DNA from: Anaerolineaceae bacterium UBA700
GTDB lineage: Bacteria > Chloroflexota > Anaerolineae > Anaerolineales > Anaerolineaceae
DNA length: 23,596 nt
Reading direction: 5' to 3'
Assembly (NCBI GenBank): GCA_002298885.1
Contig: DBMK01000074.1
Span: 1 to 23,596 of the forward strand
Under the pieces are notes generated by a model. It did not search any database. It was not told the origin of the DNA and was given only the letters and a program-made list of their open reading frames with translations. How positions within the stretch are numbered: the first letter of the stretch is position 1; each line of letters begins with the position of its first letter. The position numbers were made by a program, and so were the translations under genes. This document shows positions 1-7,427 of the stretch, piece after piece.

Positions 1-1069
1 TGCCGTCGCTGATCCAGGGGGTGGCTCCGCCGTGGAGGTGGAGGGTGGCCCGGTTCTGGGTGTAATCAGCCCGCACGCAGGTGGAGGTTGGGGTAGCCGG
101 CGTGCCATCGACGCAGACGGGGCCTTCCCCTGCACCCATGTAGGTGGTGTCATAGGGGATGAATAAATCGCCAGCGGGGCCGGTAGGCAGCAGGTTGGTG
201 AACTTGACCCTCACGGGCGTGGGGGTGCAGCCGGTCACTTTCGGGTCGCAGCCGTGGGCCAGTATCGTGGGACCAAGGTACTGCGGCTTGAAGTAAGCCA
301 GGCGGGCCTGACCGGGCACGGTTGGATCCATGATGTCCGAGGTCACGCCATTGGCCCGGGTGAGGGGAATGGCGGTCGGGACGGCGGATTGGAGCGTGCC
401 CAGCGGGTAAAGCTGCACATAGCCGCGCAGCCTGGTGCCGCCGATGACGTTGCCGTTGGCATCCAGGGATACAGGCGGCAGGTCCGCATGGAGCTGCTCG
501 CGATATTCAACCACCGCGATCTCATAGTAATCCGAGTTCGCGAAAGTTGTGGTATCGGGAACGCCGAGTGGGATGCACTGCCCGAGATCATTTACGCCGG
601 AGACCTGGCATAAACCGGCCAGGCTATCCACGAACTTGCGCATGCCCGTACCGGGGGTGATGGCGCCGGTCGGATCTAGGGTGGGCAGGGGGCTGTTGGC
701 CCAGTTCGCCATACCGAAGTAATCCGGGGCTGAGTTGGGCGCGGCCATCGTGGCCAGCGGGTTGGAATTGGCAGCCAGGGGGCTCACCAGCTTGTTGGTT
801 TTATCCACCCCGGCGTAATTTGCGCTGACACTCTTCTGGGCCACTTTCAAGCGGGCCGCAGCAGCCTCGCGCATGGCCTGGGTGGTTGTGCGCATCTGGC
901 CGGTGCCGGTGTCAGCCGGGTTGACGGCCCCGCCGGTTTGGGCAGCCTGGCTCTTCTCTGCCGGCTTTGCCGCTGCCTGGGGGGCAGTCTTGACGCTGCC
1001 GCCGATCAGCATGGAGGCAGCCAACGAAACTAATACAGTAAAATTCATAAACGTATGCTTTGTTTGCAT
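1..1069 (-). CDS. Exported multicopper oxidase, N-terminal part (cut by window edge)
   Basis: The frame is open from the ATG at 1069 to the window edge (356 codons) without a stop; the 3' part lies outside. The start is supported by AGGAGG six to seven bases upstream and by a signal peptide (basic start, hydrophobic core about residues 8-24, small residues after it). An in-frame ATG at 1117 is less likely because it would place 16 polar residues before the signal. An Ala/Gln/Thr-rich linker follows (about 28-75). The segment YREQLHADLPP (about 189-199) and RLRGYVQL (213-220) resemble the N-terminal cupredoxin region of large bacterial multicopper oxidases. HLHGG at 344-348 is the first His-x-His motif that binds the type 2/3 copper cluster, and PWISDG follows as in that family. 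Six cysteines (154, 165, 274, 281, 319, 331) may form disulfides outside the cell. The electron donor (phenolics, Mn(II), other metals) cannot be told from this half. Confidence 0.8.
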   Translation of the reverse strand, partial: MQTKHTFMNFTVLVSLAASMLIGGSVKTAPQAAAKPAEKSQAAQTGGAVNPADTGTGQMRTTTQAMREAAAARLKVAQKSVSANYAGVDKTNKLVSPLAANSNPLATMAAPNSAPDYFGMANWANSPLPTLDPTGAITPGTGMRKFVDSLAGLCQVSGVNDLGQCIPLGVPDTTTFANSDYYEIAVVEYREQLHADLPPVSLDANGNVIGGTRLRGYVQLYPLGTLQSAVPTAIPLTRANGVTSDIMDPTVPGQARLAYFKPQYLGPTILAHGCDPKVTGCTPTPVRVKFTNLLPTGPAGDLFIPYDTTYMGAGEGPVCVDGTPATPTSTCVRADYTQNRATLHLHGGATPWISDG

Positions 1070-1203
1070 TCCTATCCTCCTAAATTTGCCCTGAAAACAG
1101 GTACGGTAAACATTCATTCGTTAATTGCCCTCTGGTTGCTGTTTGTTCCTATTCACCTCCTCTTTTGGTAAACAAAGCCGAATGCTTCATCGATTTATTT
1201 CCA
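1070..1203 (-). other. Spacer between receiver and oxidase genes with an unused ribosome-binding-like site
   Basis: On the minus strand AGGAGGTGA (1161-1153) is a near-perfect anti-16S match, but no start codon lies 5-12 bases after it. The next in-frame possibility is the ATG at 1117, 35 bases away. The oxidase has its own Shine-Dalgarno site next to the ATG at 1069. No clear sigma-70 promoter was seen. Confidence 0.4.
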
Positions 1204-1533
1204 TCATAAAACTGCTAAAAAATCTTCCATTCGCTCGACTTCAACCCGCTGGGTGTCATACACCTGAACGCGGTTCGAATCGGCGCAAATGACCAAGACG
1301 CGCAAGTTTGGAAATCGCATGGAGAGAAGCAATATTGCCTTGAGGACTTCGTCAGGAGAGGTGTCGTCCACCATTACAATATCCGGGAAAAAATCGACAA
1401 TGATGCGGTTAATGTCCGTCACACTGGGTTGGATAGCCGAGCGCACTTCCAGATCGCCGCAACGAGTCTTGAGCATGTCGTTGATGATTTCGCCGATAAA
1501 CAGGCCCGATTCGATGATGAGCAGACGTTTCAT
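1204..1533 (-). CDS. Single-domain degenerate receiver (CheY-like) protein
   Basis: A 109-residue protein starting MKRLLIIESG, the size of one receiver domain with no output domain. The fold signature is visible: beta-1 LLII, alpha-1 LFIGEIINDML, beta-3 PDIVMVDD with Asp56 at the phosphoacceptor position, and beta-4 RVLVICA. However, the usual Asp-Asp acid pocket after beta-1 is Glu8-Ser9, and the conserved Lys near the end of the domain is missing. Phosphotransfer is therefore doubtful or altered. The ATG at 1533 was preferred over an upstream in-frame start at 1617 because the extra 28 residues (Gly/Ser/Pro-rich) do not belong to the fold and GAGGTG lies about 11 bases upstream. It is read in the same direction as the multicopper oxidase, 134 bases upstream of it. 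No kinase is in the window. The partner is unknown. Confidence 0.7.
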   Translation of the reverse strand: MKRLLIIESGLFIGEIINDMLKTRCGDLEVRSAIQPSVTDINRIIVDFFPDIVMVDDTSPDEVLKAILLLSMRFPNLRVLVICADSNRVQVYDTQRVEVERMEDFLAVL

Positions 1534-2014
1534 TATCTGGAATACACCTCGTACATGATCACTGGCGCCGGTGGAGGGTCTTCCGGGCGATATCCCCAAT
1601 TTCCAGGTTAAAAGCAAAGCTGGCCTGTGTGCTGAAAAAGCAGGTTGAGCTCAGCGCTGCTTGCTGGCGGGGTCCGATCTAATCAATGGTGCGGATAAAA
1701 CCGCGGATGGTGATGGCTCTTTTTAATTACGGCCCAAATGGGAATTGCACGTTTTGCAACAGCCACCGAGAAACCACAAATTACTAAGTTGTCTAATTAT
1801 ATGATTAAGGTCTTGTTAAACATATCACTCAAAGGTTGAAAACAACACCATTTAACTACTATCTTATTACGGGAAAATACCAGACAAAAATAGTCCAAAA
1901 CTGTTAAAAAGACTAGTAAGGACTAGATCAGACCAAGAATCATAGTAACGACTTTAGTCGTTGCCCCTTGCCTGAAACGACTGAAGTCGTTACTACGATG
2001 GGTGTTAGTTAAAG
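1534..2014. other. Gene-free AT-rich intergenic region
   Basis: No credible coding frame on either strand. Bases 1780-1920 are clearly richer in A/T than the flanking genes. A TATAAT on the minus strand (1801-1796) could be a -10 box for the receiver gene, but no good -35 is seen and the leader would be about 250 bases long. The right end (1941-1997) is the double palindrome listed separately, just after the stop codon of the oxidoreductase gene. Confidence 0.5.
1941..1997. repeat. REP-like double palindrome between genes
   Basis: Two 22-base arms (1941-1962 and 1976-1997) are inverted copies that agree at 20 of 22 positions, separated by a 13-base loop. Each arm carries its own palindrome: AACGACTTTAGTCGTT on the left and AACGACTGAAGTCGTT on the right. 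It lies 18 bases after the stop codon of the minus-strand oxidoreductase gene and could form a long mRNA 3' hairpin, although no T-run follows. The architecture (palindromic units in head-to-head pairs between genes) is that of REP/BIME elements. No transposase is nearby. Confidence 0.7.
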
Positions 2015-3115
2015 TTAAACAGAGGTGCTTTTGAGCTGAGAATTGCTTTTAATTTCTTCGGCAGTAACTTCGCGCCCGTGCTCCTGGGACAGGTAGATGC
2101 CCTCCGAGATGAGCATAGCATTAAGGGTGATTTCGGCGATGGGGAGCAGCTCTACCTGACCCAGCAGGGCGGCGATCCAGTGTTTCTGGGGGCTGTCGTA
2201 AGCCTGCGCATTGGCGTGGGTGTTGTGGAGCAGGAAATCGTAGGTCTTCATGTCCGGCGTTGCGCTCAGGTCCAGGTCGCCGGCTGGGAAGGTAAAGCTG
2301 AACGGCTCCAGACAAATGCCTCCATGGCTGCCGAGGATCATCGAGCCGGTCATGGTTTCGATATTGGCAGCCCAGGCTTCGAAGAAATCGAGCGAGAGGT
2401 TGTTCTGCAGGCGGATAAAACCCACGCCGAGCTCTTCGACGTCGTAGCTGCTGGCCTGGCGCCGGGTTTCGTCCATGGGGATTTCCTGGTAGGTTTTGCC
2501 ACTGACCGTCAGTACTTCTGGATTGCCGACCAGGTGCAGTACCAGGCCGAGATTGTAGACGCCGGTGTCAAACACTGCGCCGCCCCCGCTGGAGGCTTTC
2601 TGCACGAATTGGGCGGTGCCGTAGCCATCGACGTAAGGGCGCCCACGCCGCCGGTATCCGACCGAGCGGGCGTGATAGATGCGGCCTAACAGGCCGCGGT
2701 CGATCAAGGTTTTGGCGGCTTTGGTTTCATTGCGGAAGAGCGAACTGAGCTGGACCGAAAGCATTTTCCCGGCTTTTTTGGCTGCCTGGAGCATGTTCGA
2801 GCCGTCGGCGTACGACCCGGCAATCGGCTTTTCGCAGAAAACGTGCTTCTCGGACGCAAATGCAGCCAGGGCGGCTGGCGCGTGCAGATTATTGTGCAGG
2901 CAGATGTCGACGCCATCGATATCCTCGCGGGCGAGAAGGCTGCGAAAATCGGTGTAGGTGTTGGGGATCTGATAATCGAGCCCCACCTGGCGAGTCTTCC
3001 CTTCGTCTCTTCCCGCAATGGCTACGATTTCTACCTCCGGCATGGCCTGGTATTCTTCGATATGGCGCTTGCCGATCTGGCCGACGCCGATGATGCCAAC
3101 CCGCACTCTATCCAT
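2015..3115 (-). CDS. Gfo/Idh/MocA family NAD(P)-dependent oxidoreductase
   Basis: A 366-residue protein, usual length for the family. The N-terminal Rossmann fold shows VGIIGVGQIG (about 6-15), with GRDE (35-38) after beta-2. The family's EKP motif (95-97, in HVFCEKPIAG) supplies the catalytic Lys96. The second catalytic motif is D183-T-G-V-Y187: the position that is His in inositol dehydrogenases is Tyr, as in glucose-fructose oxidoreductase and related xylose/glucose dehydrogenases. A sugar is thus the likely substrate, but which one is unknown. The start at 3115 is chosen because AGGAG precedes it and the Rossmann fold begins at once; a longer open frame to 3541 only overlaps the opposite-strand transporter gene. 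No signal peptide, so probably cytoplasmic. It is divergent from the MFS-pgi-aldolase set, which suggests shared control of carbohydrate use. Confidence 0.88.
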   Translation of the reverse strand: MDRVRVGIIGVGQIGKRHIEEYQAMPEVEIVAIAGRDEGKTRQVGLDYQIPNTYTDFRSLLAREDIDGVDICLHNNLHAPAALAAFASEKHVFCEKPIAGSYADGSNMLQAAKKAGKMLSVQLSSLFRNETKAAKTLIDRGLLGRIYHARSVGYRRRGRPYVDGYGTAQFVQKASSGGGAVFDTGVYNLGLVLHLVGNPEVLTVSGKTYQEIPMDETRRQASSYDVEELGVGFIRLQNNLSLDFFEAWAANIETMTGSMILGSHGGICLEPFSFTFPAGDLDLSATPDMKTYDFLLHNTHANAQAYDSPQKHWIAALLGQVELLPIAEITLNAMLISEGIYLSQEHGREVTAEEIKSNSQLKSTSV

Positions 3116-3305
3116 TGAGGATCTCCTTTTATGGTAATGTAAATGCAGCCGATGTGAGGTATAACGAACAAAATGTATTCGGCCGCCCCAAAAAGCTTGA
3201 AATGGGGTATATTTTACGCGGCAAGTGATTATCATTATACGGCGCAGGAGCGGTTTGTTATGCTTCTCGAGCATTCTGAATTGGAAATTCTTTAGGCGCG
3301 GCCGG

Positions 3306-4667
3306 ATGGGACAAAAAACTGCGTCTCCGGCCATGCGCGCATTCTTCACGATCTGGGTCGGCCAGCTCATTTCGCTGATCGGATCGCAGCTCACCGGGTT
3401 CGCCCTGGGGGTATGGGTATATGACCAGACCCACTCGGTGCTGCTGCTTGCGCTGACCCAGATCGCCCAGCAGGCGCCTTTCGTGATCCTTTCGCCGCTG
3501 GCCGGCGTGCTGGCCGACCGCTGGAACCGGCGCACGGCCATGATAGTGAGCGATTTTGGGGCCGGGTTTGCCGTGTTGAGCGTGGCGGTGCTCTATCTCT
3601 CCCACTCGCTGCTGCCCTGGATGGTCATCCCAATCAATTTCTGCATGGCCTCTTTCAATGCATTGATGTGGCCGGCCTATACAGCATCGGTTACGCTGCT
3701 GGTGCCAAAGCAGCAGTATGGGCGAGCCAATGGCCTGGTACAACTCGGCGAGGCGCTGCCGCAGTTGTTAGGGCCGGCGCTGGCAGGTGCGCTGTATGTA
3801 GCCATTCGGCTTGGAAATATGGCCTTGATCGATTGCGCCACCTATCTGTTCTCGGCGGTATTAATGCTGCTCTTTGTACGCATCCCCAAACCGGCTCAGA
3901 CTGCCGACGGCCGGCAGGGCAAAGGCTCGATCTGGAAGGAAATGCGCTTCGGCTGGGATTACGTCGTCGCCCGCAAGGGACTGCTGTCGCTGCTGTTTTT
4001 CTTCATGACGTTGAATTTCCTATCCGGGGTGATGCAGCCGCTTTTCATGCCGCTGATCCTGGATAATTGGGACGCTGGTGTGCTGGGGTATCTCAGCACG
4101 ATCATGGGCGTGGGTATGCTCGCCGGAACGCTGGTGATGAGCGCATGGGGCGGCGGGAAGCGCAAAGTGTACACTCTGCTGGGAGCAGGCGCTTTTTGTT
4201 CGGCTTTCCTGGCGGCGGTGGGTCTGCGCGCTTCGATTCCACTGATTGCAGTGTGTGGCTTCGGCTTCATGTTCTGCTTACCGATTTTGAATGCCTCCAG
4301 CCAGGCAATCTGGCAAACCAAAGTTGCCCCGGACGTGCAGGGCCGCGTGTTCGCCGTGCGGCGGGCGATTTCCTGGTCCAGCCAAATCGTGGCTCCCCTG
4401 CTGGCGGCGCCCTTGGCGGATTATGTTTTCAAGCCGGCGATGTCAGCCGGCGGCTGGCTGGCCCCGGTTTTGGGCCCGGTCTTCGGCGTCGGCGCCAACC
4501 GCGGGGTGGGGCTGTTGATCTCACTCCTTGGGCTGCTTTCGGTCGCCGCGGCGGTGGTGGCGTTCTTCTTCCGGCCCATCCGACGGGTCGAGCTGGAAAT
4601 CCCTGACCATATCGGCGCAGTCGTTAAGCAGGAAGCGCCGGCGCTCAGCGGAGAACCGGCTGAATAA
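3306..4667 (+). CDS. MFS transporter, drug/macrolide-efflux-like
   Basis: About 453 residues with roughly twelve hydrophobic helices. The MFS motif A is present in the loop between helices 2 and 3 (GVLADRWNRRTA), and the arrangement FFTIWVGQLISLIGSQLTGFA at the N-terminus is typical of the MFS_3/enterobactin-macrolide exporter group. The ATG at 3306 is used because the first helix follows within about 10 residues. There is no convincing Shine-Dalgarno site. An open frame from a GTG at 3225 would add 27 mainly basic residues. It is 25 bases upstream of pgi and likely co-transcribed with pgi and the aldolase gene, so it could move a sugar or metabolite rather than a drug. Sequence alone does not reveal the substrate. 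Confidence 0.85.
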   Translation: MGQKTASPAMRAFFTIWVGQLISLIGSQLTGFALGVWVYDQTHSVLLLALTQIAQQAPFVILSPLAGVLADRWNRRTAMIVSDFGAGFAVLSVAVLYLSHSLLPWMVIPINFCMASFNALMWPAYTASVTLLVPKQQYGRANGLVQLGEALPQLLGPALAGALYVAIRLGNMALIDCATYLFSAVLMLLFVRIPKPAQTADGRQGKGSIWKEMRFGWDYVVARKGLLSLLFFFMTLNFLSGVMQPLFMPLILDNWDAGVLGYLSTIMGVGMLAGTLVMSAWGGGKRKVYTLLGAGAFCSAFLAAVGLRASIPLIAVCGFGFMFCLPILNASSQAIWQTKVAPDVQGRVFAVRRAISWSSQIVAPLLAAPLADYVFKPAMSAGGWLAPVLGPVFGVGANRGVGLLISLLGLLSVAAAVVAFFFRPIRRVELEIPDHIGAVVKQEAPALSGEPAE

Positions 4668-4692
4668 GACATAATTTTGGAAGGAGGGTTAA

Positions 4693-6333
4693 ATGTCAGA
4701 TCTGGTCGATTCGCCTGCATGGCAGGCTTTAGTCCAGCACCAGCGCGAGGTAAGCGGCATGCAGATGCGTGATTTGTTTGCCCGCGACCCCCGACGCTTC
4801 GAGCGTTTCTCGCTGCGTTTCGGGGACATTCTTTTCGATTATTCCAAGAACCGCATCACCGAAAAGACCATGGGCCTTTTGCTCGACCTGGCCCGCCAGG
4901 CGAACCTGTCCCAAAGAATCGAGGCCATGTTCGCCGGCGAAAAGATCAACACCAGCGAAAACCGGGCCGTACTGCATGTAGCCCTGCGCAACCGGTCTAA
5001 CCGACCCATCCTGGTGGACGGCCAGGACGTGATGCCCGAGGTCAACCGGGTACTGGGCAATATGCGCCTCTTCAGCGAGGCGGTGCGTTCCGGGGATTGG
5101 AAAGGCTACGCCGGCAAGCCCATTACCGACGTGGTGAATATCGGCATCGGCGGGTCGGACCTGGGGCCTAAGATGGTGACCGAGGCGCTCAAACCGTACG
5201 CCCAGGCTGGCCTGGGCCTGCATTTTGTCTCCAATATCGACAGCACCGACCTTGTCGAAACCCTCAAGCCGCTGGATCCCGCAACGACACTGTTCCTGGT
5301 GGCCTCCAAGACCTTTACGACCCAGGAAACCATGACCAACGCCCATTCGGCGCGGGATTGGCTCATAAAATCGGCCAGAAGCGAAGCGGCCATCGCCCGC
5401 CATTTTGCGGCGATTTCCACCAATTCGCAGGCAGTCAGCCAGTTCGGGATCGACACGCAAAACATGTTCGAGTTCTGGGATTGGGTTGGCGGGCGCTATT
5501 CGTTGTGGTCGGCCATCGGTCTGTCAATCGCCCTTTCGGTTGGCATGGACCGGTTCGAGGAGCTGTTGGGCGGGGCGCACAAAGTGGACGAGTATTTCCG
5601 CACCACGCCTTTTGAAGCCAACATCCCGGTCATTATGGGTCTGCTGGGGGTCTGGTACAACAACTTTTTCGGCGCCCAATCGCACGCCATTTTGCCGTAC
5701 GACCAATACCTGGTGTATTTCCCGGCCTATTTCCAGCAGGGAGACATGGAAAGCAACGGCAAGAGCGTGACCCGCACCGGCGAGGGGACAGATTACTCCA
5801 CCGGCCCGGTCATCTGGGGCCAGCCTGGCACCAACGGGCAGCACGCCTTCTACCAGCTCATCCACCAGGGCACCAAACTGATCCCATGTGATTTCCTGGC
5901 CGCTGCCCTCAGCCAGAATCCGCTGGGAGACCACCAGCTCATCCTGCTTTCGAACTTCTTTGCGCAGACGGAGGCCCTGATGAAGGGCAAGACCCCCGAC
6001 GAAGCCCGGGCGGAACTGGCGGCGGAAGGCTTAGGCGGAGATCGGCTTGAAGGATTGGTTGCGGCCAAGACCTTCCCTGGCAACCGGCCGACCAACTCTT
6101 TTCTCTACCCCAGGCTGACGCCTGAAGTCCTGGGCGAATTAATCGCACTGTACGAGCATAAGATCTTCACGCAGGGCTCGATCTGGCAGATCAATTCGTT
6201 CGACCAGTGGGGCGTCGAGCTCGGCAAGCAGCTCGCCAAGAAGATTTTGCCCGAGCTGAAGGCCGGAGCGGACGTCTCCTCGCACGATTCTTCGACCAAC
6301 GGGTTGATCAATTATTACAAGAGGTTAGACTAA
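4693..6333 (+). CDS. pgi: Glucose-6-phosphate isomerase
   Basis: Interconverts glucose-6-phosphate and fructose-6-phosphate in the cytoplasm. 546 residues, full length for the long bacterial/eukaryotic type (E. coli 549). Landmarks: [11 protein letters not shown] (149-159), the phosphate-binding SKTFTTQET (205-213), and [15 protein letters not shown] (262-276). The catalytic residues align with a constant offset of two from E. coli: Glu353, His384 (in NGQHAFYQL) and Lys512 (in [10 protein letters not shown]). GGAGGG sits about six bases before the ATG. It is the middle gene of a tight set: 25 bases after the MFS gene and 13 before the aldolase gene. All active-site residues are in place, so it should be functional. 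Confidence 0.97.
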   Translation: MSDLVDSPAWQALVQHQREVSGMQMRDLFARDPRRFERFSLRFGDILFDYSKNRITEKTMGLLLDLARQANLSQRIEAMFAGEKINTSENRAVLHVALRNRSNRPILVDGQDVMPEVNRVLGNMRLFSEAVRSGDWKGYAGKPITDVVNIGIGGSDLGPKMVTEALKPYAQAGLGLHFVSNIDSTDLVETLKPLDPATTLFLVASKTFTTQETMTNAHSARDWLIKSARSEAAIARHFAAISTNSQAVSQFGIDTQNMFEFWDWVGGRYSLWSAIGLSIALSVGMDRFEELLGGAHKVDEYFRTTPFEANIPVIMGLLGVWYNNFFGAQSHAILPYDQYLVYFPAYFQQGDMESNGKSVTRTGEGTDYSTGPVIWGQPGTNGQHAFYQLIHQGTKLIPCDFLAAALSQNPLGDHQLILLSNFFAQTEALMKGKTPDEARAELAAEGLGGDRLEGLVAAKTFPGNRPTNSFLYPRLTPEVLGELIALYEHKIFTQGSIWQINSFDQWGVELGKQLAKKILPELKAGADVSSHDSSTNGLINYYKRLD

Positions 6334-6346
6334 TTCGGAGGGTCCG

Positions 6347-7372
6347 ATGACGAAGATACGGATGACCAAGGGCAAGTTCGCCGGCATCAATGCAGTCGCG
6401 GATGAAAACGGCATCATCGCCGCGGTGGCGATTGACCAGCGTGGCTCGCTGCAGAAGGCAATCAGCAAGGCCAAGGGTGCGGCAGCCACCCCGGCCGAAC
6501 TGGGTGAATTCAAGGTGCTGGTTTCTGAAATATTGACACCCCATGCCAGCGCCATCCTGCTGGATCCCGAGTACGGCCTGGAGGCAGTGCGGCGCCGGGC
6601 CAAAGACACGGGCGTATTCCTGGCCTACGAGAAGACCGGCTACGACGCGGCCGTCAAGGGACGCCTGCCCGACCTGCTTTCCGAATGGTCGGTGCGGCGG
6701 CTGATCGAAGCCGGGGCGGACGTGGTTAAGGTGCTGCTTTATTACGACCCGGACGACGATCCGCAGATCAATACGGTGAAAGAGGCGTTCATCGAACGCG
6801 TCGGCGCCGAGTGCAAGGCTTACGACGTGCCTTTCTTCCTGGAACCTCTGTGTTACAGCGATACGGTGGGCGACGAGAAGAGCTACGAGTTCGCCCTGGT
6901 CAAGCCGGAAAAAGTGCGCAAATACATGCGCGAGTTCTCTCAGCCGCAATACGGCATCGACGTGCTCAAGGTCGAGGTGCCGGTCAATATGCGCTACGTC
7001 GAGGGGACGCGAGCGAACCCGGACGGCAAGGTGGCCTACAGCCGAGAGCAAGCCAAGGAGTATTTCCGTACGGCGGCTGCAGCCACCAAAATCCCCTTTA
7101 TTTACCTCAGCGCGGGCGTCACCGACGATGTATTCCGCGAGACGCTGGAGCTGGCTGCCGAAGCTGGAACGCCGTTTTCAGGCGTGCTATGCGGACGAGC
7201 AACCTGGCAGGACGGCATCCCCGAGTATGGCCGGGGCGGCGCGGCAGGCCTGCGCCAGTGGCTGAGCCAGCAGGGTGTGCAGAACGTGCAGGCGCTGAAT
7301 GCGGTGCTGGCCAAGGGCGCCAAGCCCTGGTGGGATTTCTACGGCGGCATGCAGAATATCGAATTAATTTAA
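6347..7372 (+). CDS. lacD: Class I tagatose-1,6-bisphosphate aldolase-like protein (LacD family)
   Basis: 341 residues, as in LacD proteins (about 325-340). These are Schiff-base aldolases that split tagatose-1,6-bisphosphate into dihydroxyacetone phosphate and glyceraldehyde-3-phosphate, with poor stereochemical selectivity, so fructose-1,6-bisphosphate can also be used. AVAIDQRGSL near residues 25-34 and the Schiff-base strand IDVLKVEVPV with Lys208 (Lys205 in the streptococcal enzyme, as I recall it) are intact. The Shine-Dalgarno GGAGG lies just before the ATG and the gene follows pgi after 13 bases. No lacA, lacB or lacC (tagatose-6-phosphate genes) are near. The pgi neighbour makes a role as glycolytic or broad ketose-bisphosphate aldolase at least as likely as tagatose catabolism. 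Confidence 0.88.
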   Translation: MTKIRMTKGKFAGINAVADENGIIAAVAIDQRGSLQKAISKAKGAAATPAELGEFKVLVSEILTPHASAILLDPEYGLEAVRRRAKDTGVFLAYEKTGYDAAVKGRLPDLLSEWSVRRLIEAGADVVKVLLYYDPDDDPQINTVKEAFIERVGAECKAYDVPFFLEPLCYSDTVGDEKSYEFALVKPEKVRKYMREFSQPQYGIDVLKVEVPVNMRYVEGTRANPDGKVAYSREQAKEYFRTAAAATKIPFIYLSAGVTDDVFRETLELAAEAGTPFSGVLCGRATWQDGIPEYGRGGAAGLRQWLSQQGVQNVQALNAVLAKGAKPWWDFYGGMQNIELI

Positions 7373-7377
7373 TTAAA

Positions 7378-7405
7378 TGCAGCCGGTCTAACTGGACCGG
7401 CTGCA
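7378..7405. terminator. Bidirectional terminator hairpin between convergent genes
   Basis: An 11-base perfect stem (TGCAGCCGGTC / GACCGGCTGCA) with a six-base loop lies between the stops of the aldolase gene (+) and the HtrA-like gene (-). It is followed by T-rich ATTTAATTAAATT on the minus strand and by a weaker ATGTTATT on the plus strand. Confidence 0.75.
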
Positions 7406-7427
7406 ATGTTATTGATTAAAATCCCTG

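Noticed and set aside
1560..1700. Sequence with AAGCAAAGC reminiscent of a c-di-GMP (GEMM) riboswitch
   Set aside because: The other conserved parts are not in the right order, and on that strand no gene follows. No riboswitch is claimed.
3225..3305. GTG start for the MFS transporter 81 bases upstream
   Set aside because: It would add 27 basic, non-helical residues before the usual MFS N-terminus and has no ribosome-binding site. The ATG at 3306 fits family length better, though its own site is weak too.
3116..3541. N-terminal extension of the Gfo/Idh/MocA gene (open frame up to 3541)
   Set aside because: The extra 142 residues overlap the opposite-strand transporter gene, are low-complexity shadow sequence, and the ATG at 3115 has a ribosome-binding site and begins the Rossmann fold.
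4067..4606. Long plus-strand frame inside the MFS gene
   Set aside because: A shadow frame of GC-rich coding sequence: Gly/Arg/Pro-rich, no domain, no start signals, fully inside a gene with clear motifs.
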